Shown here piece after piece: positions 1-15,569 of a stretch of DNA of 64,000 nt (position 1 is the first letter of the stretch; each line of letters opens with the position of its first letter). The DNA is from Spirodela intermedia (taxonomy: Eukaryota; Streptophyta; Magnoliopsida; Alismatales; Araceae). The notes below the pieces were generated by a model that had not been told where the DNA came from, did not search any database, and saw only the letters and a list, made by a program, of their open reading frames with translations. The position numbers were made by a program, and so were the translations under genes. Where the stretch lies: assembly GCA_902729315.2 (NCBI GenBank), contig LR746270.1, positions 1,166,501 to 1,230,500 on the forward strand, read 5' to 3'.

Positions 1-3565
<3,565 letters not shown>

Positions 3566-3658
3566 CTCGGAGAGGAGTACAAACGAACGACGAGAAGCAG
3601 TGACGAACAGATTGGAGAGACCAAGCGATCTGGGATTTTAGGTACAACGCCCCTTCTT

Positions 3659-3666
3659 TTTATATA
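3659..3666 (-). promoter_or_regulatory. TATA box of CDC48
   Basis: On the minus strand this reads TATATAAA, about 95 bases upstream of the CDC48 start codon, which is a normal plant spacing allowing for a short leader. It is inferred from sequence and position only. Confidence 0.55.
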
Positions 3667-3701
3667 GCTCTAGTCGGTGGAAGTCTGAGAGAAGGAGAGG
3701 T

Positions 3702-3720
3702 GGGGGGGGGGGGGGGGGGG
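3702..3720. repeat. Run of 19 G
   Basis: Nineteen consecutive G are followed by A and five more G, about 40 bp upstream of the CDC48 TATA box. The true length may be uncertain because such homopolymers are hard to sequence. Apart from this and the TATA box, I see no gene in 3566-4120; it is promoter sequence. Confidence 0.9.
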
Positions 3721-4120
3721 AGGGGGTAACATCCCAGCCAACCTCACTGGAGATCTCAGGGATGCATTGGCCGTCTGATGAACCTACCTAAACGGTGTTC
3801 TCATCTCGAGTCGCACCCATCGGAGGGCTGTAATTGTCCATCGTTGAAATGTGAAGAGCGAGCTTGGAATCGGATTTGTCGTTTGCTTCCTCTCTCCTAC
3901 CAAAGGAAAAGCGTCGCGGCATGAGTTTCTACTCGCAATCGGCACCATCAGACGGTTGGTTTTTGCAACGTGCTAAACTTGAACGGCAATACCCACGTCC
4001 TGAGCCAGTGGTCATAACGGGCCGAGCCGTGATGTCATGATGGGCTCCCCCACAGGCCCAGTATGTGTATATATATATCTCCCTCTCTACTTAAGCAGCT
4101 ACAAGATTGGTGAAGCAGGA

Positions 4121-4451
4121 CTAAATATGCTCGATGGACTCGTTGGGGGTGGCGCCGCTCCACTCTCTGTACTCCTCGGCCAGCCCCCAGGGGCTCCGGA
4201 GTGGCTCCGGAGGCCGCTCGGCAGCAGATCCGTGGAGGCACCGGCGGAAAAGCTCGTCCACGAGGTCGATCCGTTTCCAGAGAACGTCCCCATGCGCTAC
4301 TAGCCTGGGGACGCCCGACCTTAACAGAGGCCGGAGGAGAGCAGCATCGCGTTCCTAGGTCCGGCGGAGGACCTCGGTGGAAGATTCGGTGACGTTTCTC
4401 AGTCTGGAATCCCGGATGTCGCTGTGGAACGCGCTCCCCGTCCCCGCTCAC
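4121..4451 (-). pseudogene. Coding-like remnant with an internal stop, unknown family
   Basis: One minus-strand frame reads as plausible protein for about 100 codons. It includes the segments SAFHSDIRDSRLRNVTESS and GDVLWKRIDLVDELFRRCL and ends EEYREWSGATPNESIEHI before a TAG at 4121-4123. A TAG at 4355-4357 interrupts the frame, and a TGA lies just upstream near 4451. I do not recognise the family. It could be the last exon of a decayed gene, or a real gene whose TAG lies beside a splice site, since CTAG precedes GAACGC, though no convincing donor is near. Further minus-strand sequence to about 4760 has short open stretches that I cannot join to it. Confidence 0.35.
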
Positions 4452-4841
4452 GATTGCAGGTTTTCTCGATTTCCTTGCTGCTACTCAAGAATATATGCCA
4501 TGATTGCGGCGTAGGATATTTGGGGATCTAAAGTTGAGAAGCTCAAGATGAGGCCGTTCGATGTCGACGATGTCCAGCCGATTGCGCATCACAGTGGAAG
4601 GAATCAAGGAAACTGGTTAGAAACTCATCCTCGAAGTTCGGCGTCATGTGATAATCCTCGGGAAAAGCGGGGGGCCCGAGGTTTTTATACGGGGCCGGAG
4701 AAGTCAACTCCTGAGCTCGTTCATGAATCCAGGAGGATTTGTATATTGCGAAGAATAGACGAGTGCGATCTCATCCTTTGTACACTGGAGATGAAAACAA
4801 TCGGAGATTATGTACAAGCGGCTTCCTCCTGCTGGCGGCGA

Positions 4842-6888
4842 TCACAGGAAGTCCCACTGCCAGTAGACCTTCTCGACGATGCCGCCACCACTTCTGACCG
4901 CAAAATGGAGGGTTTCCGAGGCGGGAGGGACGCCCCAGAGCAGCGGCACCGCGACGATCATTGTCAACCTCTCGTTCAGACCCTCCTCACTGGCCTTCTC
5001 CGCGGCGACCACCTGACCAAGAATGTAAACCCTAAGTCTGATGAGCAGCGGCAGCCAGGCGGATGCGTGAGTCCCCCAGTTCTGCGATCATACGCACCTC
5101 GCCGCCGTGCTCCAAGACGGTGTCCTCGACGACGTCGCTGAGCATCTCGATGGAGCGGCAGAACCCGAAGATGCAGAGTCTTCTTCCCGTGTCGAGGCCC
5201 TGGAATCGCCAAGAACAAGAGAATGGATCATTGAAACCATGGGCAAAACCCACCGAGAGGGGTCACCGGCGCCGGGGCTCGGCTGGTAGAATGGGAAGAG
5301 CTTACGTTCGTCGCCGCTATGTCGAAGAGGGCGCCAAGACAAAGACCCTGGTTCGGATCCATGTAGTCGCTCTCCTGAAATCTCTGAAGTCTCTGCAGCG
5401 CCTTCGATTTACCTTGTTTTCTCTGTGTGACAGGAATCAAGCGGAAGAAAAATAAGAGAGAATTCGACGAACCCTTCAGCTCAATGAAGTAAGAAAAAAA
5501 AAATGCTTAGAAGAGTAATCTCAGGAATCTATTTAGTAACAATATCTTGAATTAGACCAAATCATAACCTCTCCATACATGTTTCAGCGCATGCACAGAA
5601 AAGCTTCCGTCTAGTGATGTGTGGGAGAAAGAATTACATCGGAAGAAGCTGCCCGACGAGGAATGAGAGAGCCACCGATCTGAACGAGCCCCTCGGCGGT
5701 AAAAAGCGTGACTCTGTCTTCAGGCACCCACTGAATGTCTGCAACAGGAACAGAAGTCAACACCATTTTACTGACCATGGAACTATTCTAATGGAGGCGC
5801 CATGAAACGAGTCGAGAAATTTACAGCCACAATGCCATCGAAGAGAAGAAGTTAGGCCAGGGGCATGGTGGGTTTGAAGGGCATCATCATGTTCGGAACC
5901 CATCCATGATCTAACCAGACCACGGCAGGCTTGTTGATAGAGCTCTCAGGGGCAATGGGTGAGATTGGTTTATCTAATCATCATGAAGAAAATGGCAACT
6001 ATGAGATTGGTTTATCAAATCATCATGAAGAAAATGGCAACTATCCTCTCATGATCCAGTATTGGATGGAAATCTGCGGAGGCTAGGGATTTCCCCAACG
6101 ATTGTCGTTTCCGAGGAATGTAACAAACTGGTATGGCCCAATCTCTGGATCCTCGACAATCAAGAGAATCAGGTATGGGATCGTCCCCACTTCAATCCAC
6201 ATTTCCATGGGTTCCTCAAGAATCTGACGCACACATCGGAAAATCTTCTTGCCGTGATATGCAGATCAAACCTAGCGGGATCAAATTCTCATTCTCATTT
6301 CCTCGATATATTTTCTCCGATCTCACCCACCCTCACGGAGAACATCTAAGATGAAGCGGATCTTCCTCCTTTATCTGCAATTTCAGCGCAAATTGCAAAG
6401 AACAGCACGTATTCCGATCTCTTGATGAGCAATTTCTCAGGTGATCCGGGGGAAGCCTCACACCAGCCACGGTACAGGCCAGATTCCTGGATAGTTCGTC
6501 ATACAGATGCCGGTTTGGCATTACGCTACCTCAGGGAGAAACTACAGGGAGTGAGAGATGGAAGAGGCGGCACAAGATCCAGTTCACGCGGGAAGATCGG
6601 CTCACCTTCCGCACCGCCAGAAGAAGTCCTGGGATCCCAGGGGTAGAAGCCGTAGACGTCGTCTCCTCCGAACATGCCGGCGTCGTCGCGATCCTTGGCG
6701 CAGCACCTGAAGATGCGCAGAGATCGGCCGCCCCGGGGGGGCGAGAGTCTCCGCGAGGAAGCCGGAGAGGAGGAGGAAGACGGTGCCGGAAGGTAATTCA
6801 GGGGGAGAGCTTCCCCTTCTCTCGACCGAGCGTAGGGCCGGAAGGTCGAAATCGAGGAGAAGCGGCAGAGGGCTGAGGCTTCCGCCAT
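4842..6888 (-). CDS. Conserved plant protein of 257 residues, probable plastid targeting, function unknown
   Basis: Five exons join in phase: 6606-6888, 5638-5738, 5306-5422, 5098-5199 and 4842-5012, with the stop TGA at 4842-4844. The first 50 or so residues are rich in Ser, Arg and Ala and poor in acidic residues, like a chloroplast transit peptide. The mature part contains DDVYGFYPWDPRT, IQWVPEDRVTLFTAEGLVQI, SDYMDPNQGLCLGALFDIAA and DTGRRLCIFGFCRSIEMLSD, and ends GGGIVEKVYWQWDFL. The high content of motif-like, low-degeneracy sequence and clean splice sites argue for a real conserved gene. I believe it belongs to a plant-only family that I have seen before, but I cannot name it with confidence. 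No membrane segment or catalytic motif is visible. The long first intron (5739-6605) contains a 42 bp direct repeat. The start at 6888 is the only ATG giving the transit-like leader. Confidence 0.85.
5961..6044. repeat. Two tandem copies of 42 bp
   Basis: Positions 5961-6002 and 6003-6044 differ at one base. The repeat lies inside the first intron of the 257-residue protein gene and is a recent small duplication with no coding consequence. Confidence 0.9.
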
Positions 6889-7562
6889 CGTGATCCGGAG
6901 GGATTGGAGGAGGAGGAGGAGGAAAGGTTCGGAGGTCGCAGAGATGGATTGGAAGGAGCAGAGACGGAGAAAGACTCTGCGGATCGTGGACCTCGCCTTC
7001 TTATGGCGCCGCTCCAGGCCTTTTATTTTTCTGCGCGAGTTGTTTTCCTATTTTCCGGGGAATCTGATGGGGGCCAGAAAAAAAGGTAGAAAATTTAAGG
7101 TGCCACGTGTCCCCGTTTCTTGGTGGCACGTCATACGAATTCGTCCCTCCCTTCCCACTAGCCGGATGCTGCCCCCGTTGACGCGCACGCTATCCCTGCG
7201 CATCAGAGAGTATCATATCCACACCGAGAATAGGGATTCCTCTTTCTTCTCTCATCTGGGCCCCACAGGAGCGAACACCGCCTGGGTACGTCTCGCCGGA
7301 CACCACCAAGATACATCAGTCAAGCCGGTGGCAGAAGAGCAAATCGCCGAAAGAATTTTAAAACGCACGTGTTAATTGGTTATGCAATCAGATGAGGAAA
7401 TTGCTTGTTTTTTATTTTTTCCCCGGCAGTGAAACCTCTTTATCGGGCTGCATGATGAGCTTAAGAGTAACACCCAAAAGGGAAATAAAAAACCATTAAA
7501 GGTATAAAAATAATTTGTTTTTGACTTCATCCCCCGAGCTCCTTCCTCCGGAGCACCACCAC
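6889..7562. promoter_or_regulatory. Spacer between the 257-residue gene and the SDP6 3' end, with two G-boxes
   Basis: Both neighbours are on the minus strand, so this 674 bp stretch is the promoter of the 257-residue gene plus the 3' end of SDP6. CACGTG occurs near 7103 and again near 7366. G-boxes are light and ABA response elements in plants, so light regulation of a plastid protein would be reasonable, but that is inference. Open frames here on the plus strand look like chance. Confidence 0.45.
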
Positions 7563-10500
7563 TTAAGCACCTGGAAAGTACGCCAAAGTCTCAAATTTCC
7601 CACCAGACAACCGCAGAACAGAGAGAGAAAGGGAGAGACAGGGAACTCACCTGTGGCGTGCTTGCCGTCGTGAAACTGGGCGTTCTTGGAGGATTTGAAG
7701 GTCTCCAAGAATTCCCTCCCCTGCCGGAGCTCCTCCCTCCGCCGCCGGCGGTCCCAGCCGTGTTCGGCGGCCATTATCTCGATAACGCGTGGCAGAGCCC
7801 GGCCGGCGGCGTCGGTGTCGAGGAAGGCCAACCTTGACCTCCGGGCAATGAAGTCAACGGCTGACTCGCAGTACTCTTGCCGGGCGCAGTACGCCACCTC
7901 CGCCTCCAAAAACGGGTACCCGTGGGCGAGCCGCTTCCCGAGATTCTCATTCTGAGAATGCACAGATGGAATGAAGGGAGAAGATTCTCATTCTGCGATC
8001 ATACTCATTCTCGTTCATTCTGTACCTGAGCTATGGCGGCGACTCTGTGGGCGAGATTGCCGTAGGCGTGGGAGAGGTGCTTGGCGGCGGCGCTGTCCAT
8101 CACGCCGGGGACGACCCTCCCGGCGTGGGTCTTCTTCATGCGGACGAAGTTCTGGGCGAGTTCTGTGAAGGACGATGGGTCCCACCCGTCGCCGCCGACG
8201 AGGGGCACTCGCCCCGTGAGGCAGCCGTTGGAGGGCTTCAATTTGCCGGACTTGACGGCCGCATTGACCACGTCCTCCGCCATGCTGCAGGTGAGGGCGG
8301 CGGCGAATGGTTAGGCCGCCCAGAGTCAAACAGGGAAGAAGAAGAAGAGCTAAAAGACGATGAACCCAAGACAGCCAGGCAAATAAAGAGGAGAAGGAAA
8401 AGATTTTCATCACAGATTTAGTGTCCTCGTTGACTTTGTTCCTGCATGGATGTTGACTCAGCATTTTTCTTTTTTGAGTAAATTCGTCACGAATGGTTAC
8501 CTTCGATAAGTGGTCCACTTCCCACCTGTGATCGTGATCAAACCAGGAAAGTCTTCCAACACGACATGATCCCGGGAGATGCTCTCGGTGTTCTTCGCAG
8601 ATGGGTCAACGGCCAACGGACGAATTCCGCTCCATGCCGACAGGACATCCGAGCGCCTTACCTGCAGAAGTCAAACTGATGAAGATGAGCTATCGCAGAG
8701 TCTACTCTCAGAAGTCAGTCAACCAGGCGAGCCTCTGACCGGAGCTGAGAGTCCAGAGAACAGAAGGTGCCCACCTTGACGCTGAGGTAATCACAGATGG
8801 CGTCCAGTATAAACTGTATCTCGTCTTCGTGGGGTTCTGGGAGCATCGTGATTGCGGTGTTGGAGTCTGTGGTTCCGGCAATCGTCCTACCGAGCCATGG
8901 CAGCATGAACACAACGCGGCCATCCTTCGTCTTGGGAACGATGAGGCCCATTCCTTCTGGGGAGTAGTAGTCGGGGAGAACGACGTGGACGCCGCTGCTG
9001 GGGCAGATCATAGGGGATGCGCCTTTGTCGGCCATTTGTCTCAGAGCGTCGCAGAATGGCCCGGCCGCATTGACCACGACTTTCGCATATGTGTCGAAGA
9101 CTTTTCCTGGTTACAGTTGGCAGATGGAAATATGATGTGGCAAGCAGAAGCTGGTCAACTCCACAATATATCATCTTTATTTATTTTGACAAGGAAAAAT
9201 ATGATAAAAGTTATGATGGTTAATGTGACCATGGAGCTAAGTCAGAGTTGCATGCTTGGATCCATTAGATCAAGTCAATGTGTTCTCACTGCATTAGTCA
9301 ACGAGTCATAATATAGCTATAAATAAGTAAGATGCACAGAACGAAATCCCAATTCAATAAAATCCATGGTATTTTATTTTTTTAATTTCTCAGCAGAGGA
9401 TTGATATCATACAACTTTTTACGAGATCAAGACAAGAAACAGCACCAGTTTCTCTAGTCAACGCCAGAGAAAAAAGTCAATTCGCCGAGGCAAAACCACC
9501 AGTCCAGCATCTAGAGATGAAAACCCACCCCTAAATCATCTGACAATAGAATGCATGAAAACCGAATAAATTGAACAGAAGCTGAAACAAAATGATGGTA
9601 CCTGATAAATTATCTCGAACACGAGCCCCAATTATTCGACCAGTCAAATCATCTTTGATAAAGGAGATGACCTCTGCATGGTTAAGAACAGCTGCGCCAG
9701 CCAAGGCAGCAGTGCATGCCAATCCGACATTGAGGCGGGAGTCGTTCATTTGTCCATCATAGTAAACTACTGTTCCTTTCAAGCTTCTGTTGTGTCCTTT
9801 TCTAGCCAAGGTTGGGAAGAGTTCAACAGATTCATTTGCGGAATAATATCGCGATAAATGCAACATATGGCGATTAGCAACAACATCATACAACTTCAAA
9901 CCCAACCAGTAGTACACGACCTCAAACCATTCAAAACACGGCGTCATGCATGGTAGTGCGTGGCATAAATGTGGGGCATTCTCAATAATCCGTTTACGCT
10001 CCTTGAGGGCATGGAAAACAAGTTTCAGCTGCCCATAGTCAAGATTAAAAACCGCCTTCTCTAGGTACCGAACCCCTATCAGGAAAGGAATAAGCACATG
10101 AATAACACAAGTAAAATATGCTATTATTTTCTCATAAAAAAATAATACAAGAAGCTGAAAAAGATGCAAGAAACAGATTGTGTGGTGTACTGAAATGTCC
10201 AAGTTCTATAAAAATAATAATCACAGGGTTGCTTGTGCTCATGATGTTTATTCTCTACCCTGCCCTGCCTTGGTAGATTTCGAATTCGCCAAACCACCAC
10301 TAAATAGGACAGAATTAGACAGTGGCAATTAGGGCGACTCGTGCCCCAATTGACGTATGCAAGCACGTGAAAAGCCACTCAATATCAAATCATTCTGATG
10401 ACCACCAAAGGTATATTGACTACAACAGAGAGATGATGCAAAAAGAACTGATGAGGAAAGTAGTTAGACAGCAATGCTGCACCCCTTAGAAGCACATCAA

Positions 10501-12610
10501 TATGAAATCGAGGCGTCTTTCGAATGGTGTCCATTCGTAAGTCAACACAAGGATAAAGCATTGTGATTTTAAGAGAAAATAATCTTTTTCAAACCGAAGT
10601 ACGCAACCTTGGAAAAAATCAAACATCCAGGATGTACATTTACCGAGCAGAATAGAGGAAAATAACTCCCCTGCCACAAGAACTGAAAAACCCAGAGTGC
10701 TAAAATTGACTAATTGCTACGAATATTCTCATCTAAACGCTGAATGAAAAATATGATAACGTAAGCTGGAAAGAAAAATGAACCATAGGGACATGATCCC
10801 TGGGAAATTTTAAAAAAAGGAGTGTGTTAAAATTTATCTCAAAATGAAAGGAGAAAATAAGATAATTCTCGGGATATTTTGTCACCCAGTTCTGTAGCAT
10901 ACAAAGTCTACTTGCTTGACAATTCGCTAACAAGGAAAATTGTTCATTACACAGGTTTGGGTTAATTTTCTAATGGCTAAGCCATGATTTCTACTTGTGT
11001 CAATTGATGTACTCTCAACATCACTAGTCGTAGAATTTTCCATACTAAGGAGATAACCTCAGACGCTTTTCTAGGCATGCTGAGTTAAGTAGTTTGAAAA
11101 TAGTGCTGGACCCCATAGTTTAGAATTTTGAATTTGAATGACTCCCATGTTGAAAATAGTGGTTGCCAAGGAAGCACACATGTTGGGCTAAAATCAATTG
11201 CCAGGACAATACATCTCCCAATGTTCACTAGGTGGCACCACCAGGAAAGTTTCTGACACGAGACCGAATGACAGCCAGAATGGACATTTCCAAATGCATA
11301 ACAAGAGAGAAAAATAAAAATTATCTATAAAAGGTTGACTGTTTATGGCTTACATGGTAATTTCCAATGTACACCATTTCATTGTTTATTTGTGTCAATG
11401 AGACTTTATAATGGATCTTATGATCTTTTATGTTTTCCCTTTACAAATAAATAATTTTAATTGGTAATACCCGAATACTTCAAAGAAATTGTAGCAAGCT
11501 TTCGCTGCACAGTCTACAGAACATGGTATTCCATGTTACATGGTAAGGATAAAGGAAGGAGATGGATTAATCGGCCCCTTTTTTTCTGTATTATGATGAC
11601 GAAAAAGGAGGCATTGAAGTCTGCAAACTTTTGCATGTCTCCAAAATATAGGTACTCATGGTTAAAAAATTTCAACAAGAAAATGGAGCCTACAATCCAG
11701 TTTGCGAAAATCACGTGCTGTTTCAAAGAACGATTTTTTTGGCTTCAGCAGTTTCTTGCTTAAAATTCCCAATAATTCACCTATATCTTCAAGTCAAAAC
11801 GTCTTTGGTGTATTTTTGACTTATTACCTGGAAGGAGAAAAGTAATGCCATTAAACTACAAATGAACTCCTTCAGACGAAGGAGACAAATGAACTGACTC
11901 AATTACTTGGCTCTCTCAACCATCCAGTCGTCACAACATCAGAACCATATATACTGGGTATTATTCTAAAGAGCAGCGTAAGAATGTAACCAGGTGACAA
12001 AGAAAATCGAAATTATAAATAATCACGAATTATTAGAAATGGAAAACTTAACGTCGATAGGTTAAATCGTTAATTAAGTGGTCTCAGATTGTTTCAGTGA
12101 TTCCACGTCAACGGAAACACTCCCTAGTATTGTAGCAAGTAGCCCAATTAAAATCCACAATCATATGAACAAAGGAGAGAGTAAATGTCACGGCACGCAA
12201 TTCTTGAAGCATAAGAAGAGAATATACGAAATTATAAGGAGCTTACCTCCGTGAATGAGCTTGGTGGATCGAGAGGAAGTTCCGGAAGAAAAGTCCTCGC
12301 GCTCAACGAGCCCGACACTAAGCCCGCGGCACGCTGCGTCGAGGGCAACCCCGCAGCCGGTGGCTCCCCCGCCCACCACGAGCACGTCGAGCGGTTTGAC
12401 GGTGCTGGAACCCATCAGCGCGGACCTGTGAACCTCCCGCGACGGCACGACGGCCGCGGGATCGGCGATCTTCCGGCGCACACTCTCCAAAGCGCCGCCG
12501 GTGCCGGCGTCATTCTCGGAGGAAATGAGAGGGTTGTACACGATCGCGGCCCCGCTTCCAGCGGCGGCGGCAGCCAGGGCCCCGACGACCCTCAGCCGAG
12601 AAGCCGCCAT
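7563..12610 (-). CDS. SDP6: Mitochondrial FAD-dependent glycerol-3-phosphate dehydrogenase
   Basis: This oxidises sn-glycerol 3-phosphate to dihydroxyacetone phosphate on the inner mitochondrial membrane and passes electrons to ubiquinone; in Arabidopsis it is needed to use glycerol from storage oil. Seven exons join in phase: 12247-12610, 9602-10075, 8775-9106, 8501-8661, 8026-8284, 7651-7951 and 7563-7570, giving 632 residues against 629 in Arabidopsis. The start ATG at 12610 gives an Ala-rich mitochondrial leader and one hydrophobic stretch. The FAD dinucleotide fold [18 protein letters not shown] lies at about residues 75-91, followed by [20 protein letters not shown]. Later blocks include [40 protein letters not shown] and [10 protein letters not shown]. 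The last coding exon is only 8 bases and ends in TAA. The first intron is 2.2 kb. A decayed copy of exon 1 lies at 15.6-16.0 kb. Confidence 0.97.
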
Positions 12611-12716
12611 CTCGGAGCCGATCTCCCTCCCCCTCCTCCCTTCACCCGCCGCCCGATCCCTCGCTCCCCGTGCCACTCCCAACAGCAATTAGACTCGGCC
12701 AGCGTCAGCGATCCAA

Positions 12717-12722
12717 CTTATA
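12717..12722 (-). promoter_or_regulatory. TATA box of SDP6
   Basis: On the minus strand this reads TATAAG, about 107 bases upstream of the SDP6 ATG, within a stretch that is also kept in the decayed copy near 15.97 kb. Confidence 0.45.
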
Positions 12723-12879
12723 CTCCGCAAGATGGCGTGGGAAATAGGCAGAGACAGATTTCGAAGGTCAAAAAGACGGTCTAAATTCACAGATGGATAT
12801 ACCCCGGTCACGTCATTCCTCGAGATTCGTGCCACCACACCGCCACGATACCACCGATAGGTCCCCTCCTACTTTCGGC

Positions 12880-13280
12880 CCTTGCCCGAAAATGGAAGAT
12901 GCGCATCGTATGGCAGGCGGCTCAACGGGCTGACCAAATGGTCAACGGTCGAGACACGTGCTCTCAGCCCATTAAAATCCTACCAGAGGGAGGATTTACG
13001 GAAAGGATCTTCATTTTATCATCTTTTGCAGTATTTATCCTCACGAAAAGGATCTTAGGTATAAGTCCTTGTGAAGTTTTTAATGTGGACACTTGTCCGT
13101 CGAGGAGGCTGTATGAAGATTGTAACTTCGTTGTGGAGAGCATCAGATATCGATTAAAATAAATAAATAAAAAGGACGAATCGGCCCCGGCAGACCAAGA
13201 GATGACGGCAAGTCAGCGCAGACCACAACACCACCCACTGGTCAACCCCGATTGGACTCACGCGAACCTCGCCGAAGCGA
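12880..13280. repeat. Spacer repeat, copy A (upstream of SDP6)
   Basis: This segment is related to 16200-16480 and to 22830-23280. Shared landmarks include a GCGTATGAAGAT-like or CTGTATGAAGAT element, a GATACCAATTAAAAT-like element and the closing CCACCCACTGGTCAACC-like word. In the other two copies the segment lies directly downstream of an MTP1 stop codon. Here it lies upstream of SDP6, which supports an ancestral SDP6-spacer-MTP1 order that was duplicated. Confidence 0.7.
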
Positions 13281-13286
13281 CTCCTT

Positions 13287-13290
<4 letters not shown>

Positions 13291-13342
<52 letters not shown>
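13291..13342. repeat. (CT)26 microsatellite
   Basis: An uninterrupted CT array of about 52 bp sits at the edge of the spacer repeat upstream of SDP6. Open frames across it on both strands are repeat translations. Confidence 0.95.
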
Positions 13343-13345
<3 letters not shown>

Positions 13346-13549
13346 CCACGCATTCATCTCCTCAGCGTTGCAGAAACAAGACGTCCCACGCATTCATCTC
13401 ATTAATGATGCATCTCGGTTTGCCCAACTTGTATTTGATCAACAAAGTCGTACTCTACGAATAAGTCTTTTCACCTCAATTATTTTGGCATGAGATTATT
13501 TTACATTTCAAATCAGTTCATCGCCACATTATTATCAAATTTGAATGCT

Positions 13550-15250
13550 AACATATTGACTTTTTAGTTCTTTTATGGCAACTAAATATCCCTCATGTAT
13601 CAGTTGACTATTAATAGATAAATCGGAGGCATCAATGTGTACCTCAAGGAGCTATGTAAAGTTATACATCCAAAACATACATAGACTCACTTCTAATGAC
13701 TCATTTCAAGTCATTAGAGGAGTCGTTTGACTTATAGTAGCTAAGCATAAATTTCTTATAGCAATTAGGCAGCCTGAGAATTGACCTGAACTCCACTATG
13801 TGGTTGAATGTCGGCCAAAGGTCTATACCATGAGCTGTTGACTGTAAAAAGTGGCACTTAACTGAGTTGAGGAACAATTGATTATTCTATCAACTTTGTG
13901 AACATCTCTTGTAGGTGGCTCATGTGTTCCTCAAAGCTTACATTGTACACCAATATATCGTCCAAGTATATCAGAAAAAAATGATAAATGAGGTATCTAA
14001 AAATAATGTTCATTAGGGTTAGGATGTCATTAGTAGACTAGTAAAGTCAAAAGACACTATCATGAACTTGTATGAGTTAGAGCAAGTCATGAACATGCTC
14101 TTTTTCTTGTTGATTTTTCACATTTTGATAGCAGACACTCTTCAAGTCCATCTTGATGAAGAATTATGTCTCCCATAAGTAGCTCTTTTGCATTGGGTAC
14201 AAGGTACCTGGTATCTATTATTTACCTAATTGAGTTAGATAATCCACACCCATCCTAAGTTTATTGTACTTCTTCAAGAAGAGAAATTGTGCACCATTAA
14301 AGACTTGGAAAAATAAATCAACCTAACTATCAAAAAGCCATCGACTTGTTATCCTAACTCATTGAGGTACAATGGTGCCATTCTGTAGATTATAGACTAG
14401 AATGAGTGCACTAGGCACAAGCTTGATCTCATGCTTCACCTTGCATTAGGGAGATCTCACAGCTATAGGAATATGGACAATAAATCTTGGAAATCTTCTA
14501 GGAGTTGTGCAACTCTAATCAAGAGATATCGTTGTGGTCATCCTTGAGCCATCTGCAATGGTTGGGCTCACTACAATACCATGTGGAGTTGACCATTAGA
14601 GATGAGCAATGCTTCACTTTTGTGGAGCTCAACATCAATGCCAAGCCCACTCCTACATAATCGGGCTTGACCTTCTCATGGTGAAATGATCCTTTTAAGG
14701 ATATCAACTCTAAGGCATGTACCTTTTCTAGTGTAACATGCAGGACCTTATTGTGAGTCAAGAGAAAAGATTCTTCAATAGAACTCGTAGTCTTTCCCAT
14801 GGATGACATTAAAGTTATACTCAATAGGTGTAAGAACATTGTTTGTTGTTGTAAGGGCACACTTGACATAAATAGTAGTGTTCTGACAAATTTGCTTTAG
14901 GTATTAATATTGGTCACTAGAGGGATAAACATATGAATCAAGAGGGGGGTGGAGGTGAATTAGTTCTTTTTATTTGCTTGGCTCTTAGTATCTAGTATTT
15001 TGGATATTTATATCAAAGTTGCTGCAATCAATTTTCTTGTTCTTTGATTCCTTCAAAGACAATGTTCTTGGGTTCCATTAACTTATTAGTGGCATGTATA
15101 TTGATTTAAAGGCTTAGCCACCTATTAGATTTCATAGATCTAGTGGACTAAAAAATTATCTTGAAATCTCCTTATAAATTCACAACTCTAGAGTGTCAAG
15201 GACCAAATAAGTTTCTAACTTATTTCTTATGGATTAGTGGCTTTAGAGGG
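13550..15250 (-). mobile_element. Decayed Ty3/Gypsy-like retrotransposon remnant, copy 1
   Basis: The minus strand keeps reverse-transcriptase words although no long frame is open. At 13945-13971 it reads IYLDDILVY, the YxDD catalytic motif, followed by FEEHMSHLQEMFTKL and, after a stop, NQLFLNSVKC, in the order normal for Gypsy polymerases. Upstream on the same strand are RMGVDY and FFIKMDLKSV, matching the RMCVDYR and FSKIDLRSGY blocks. Stops and frameshifts are throughout, so it is dead. I could not define LTRs or target-site duplications. The remnant is similar along its length to 21000-22770. Its outer limits are approximate. Confidence 0.75.
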
Positions 15251-15569
15251 CCACATGATAAGGTCGCAAAGGATTTACAATACATGTAACAATGTTACCA
15301 AGCTAGGGGTTAAACTCCTTGCTTCTCATAGGCTTTTGATCCTCTCCTCTTGTTGTTGGAGAAGTTTGCCGAAGAGGAAACCTCAAAGGCTTGAGCAACG
15401 GTTGTTTTGTATTCTCTCTTGATGATCAAGAAGGTATGAATAGCTTAAACTCATCATTAAGTTCACTAATTACATAGCATTTGATTGTTGATTATAAGGA
15501 CTCAATTCTCACAATGTTTGACTTGAAACTCTTTCTAGATTCATGACTCTCAAATGTCAAATCATTGAT

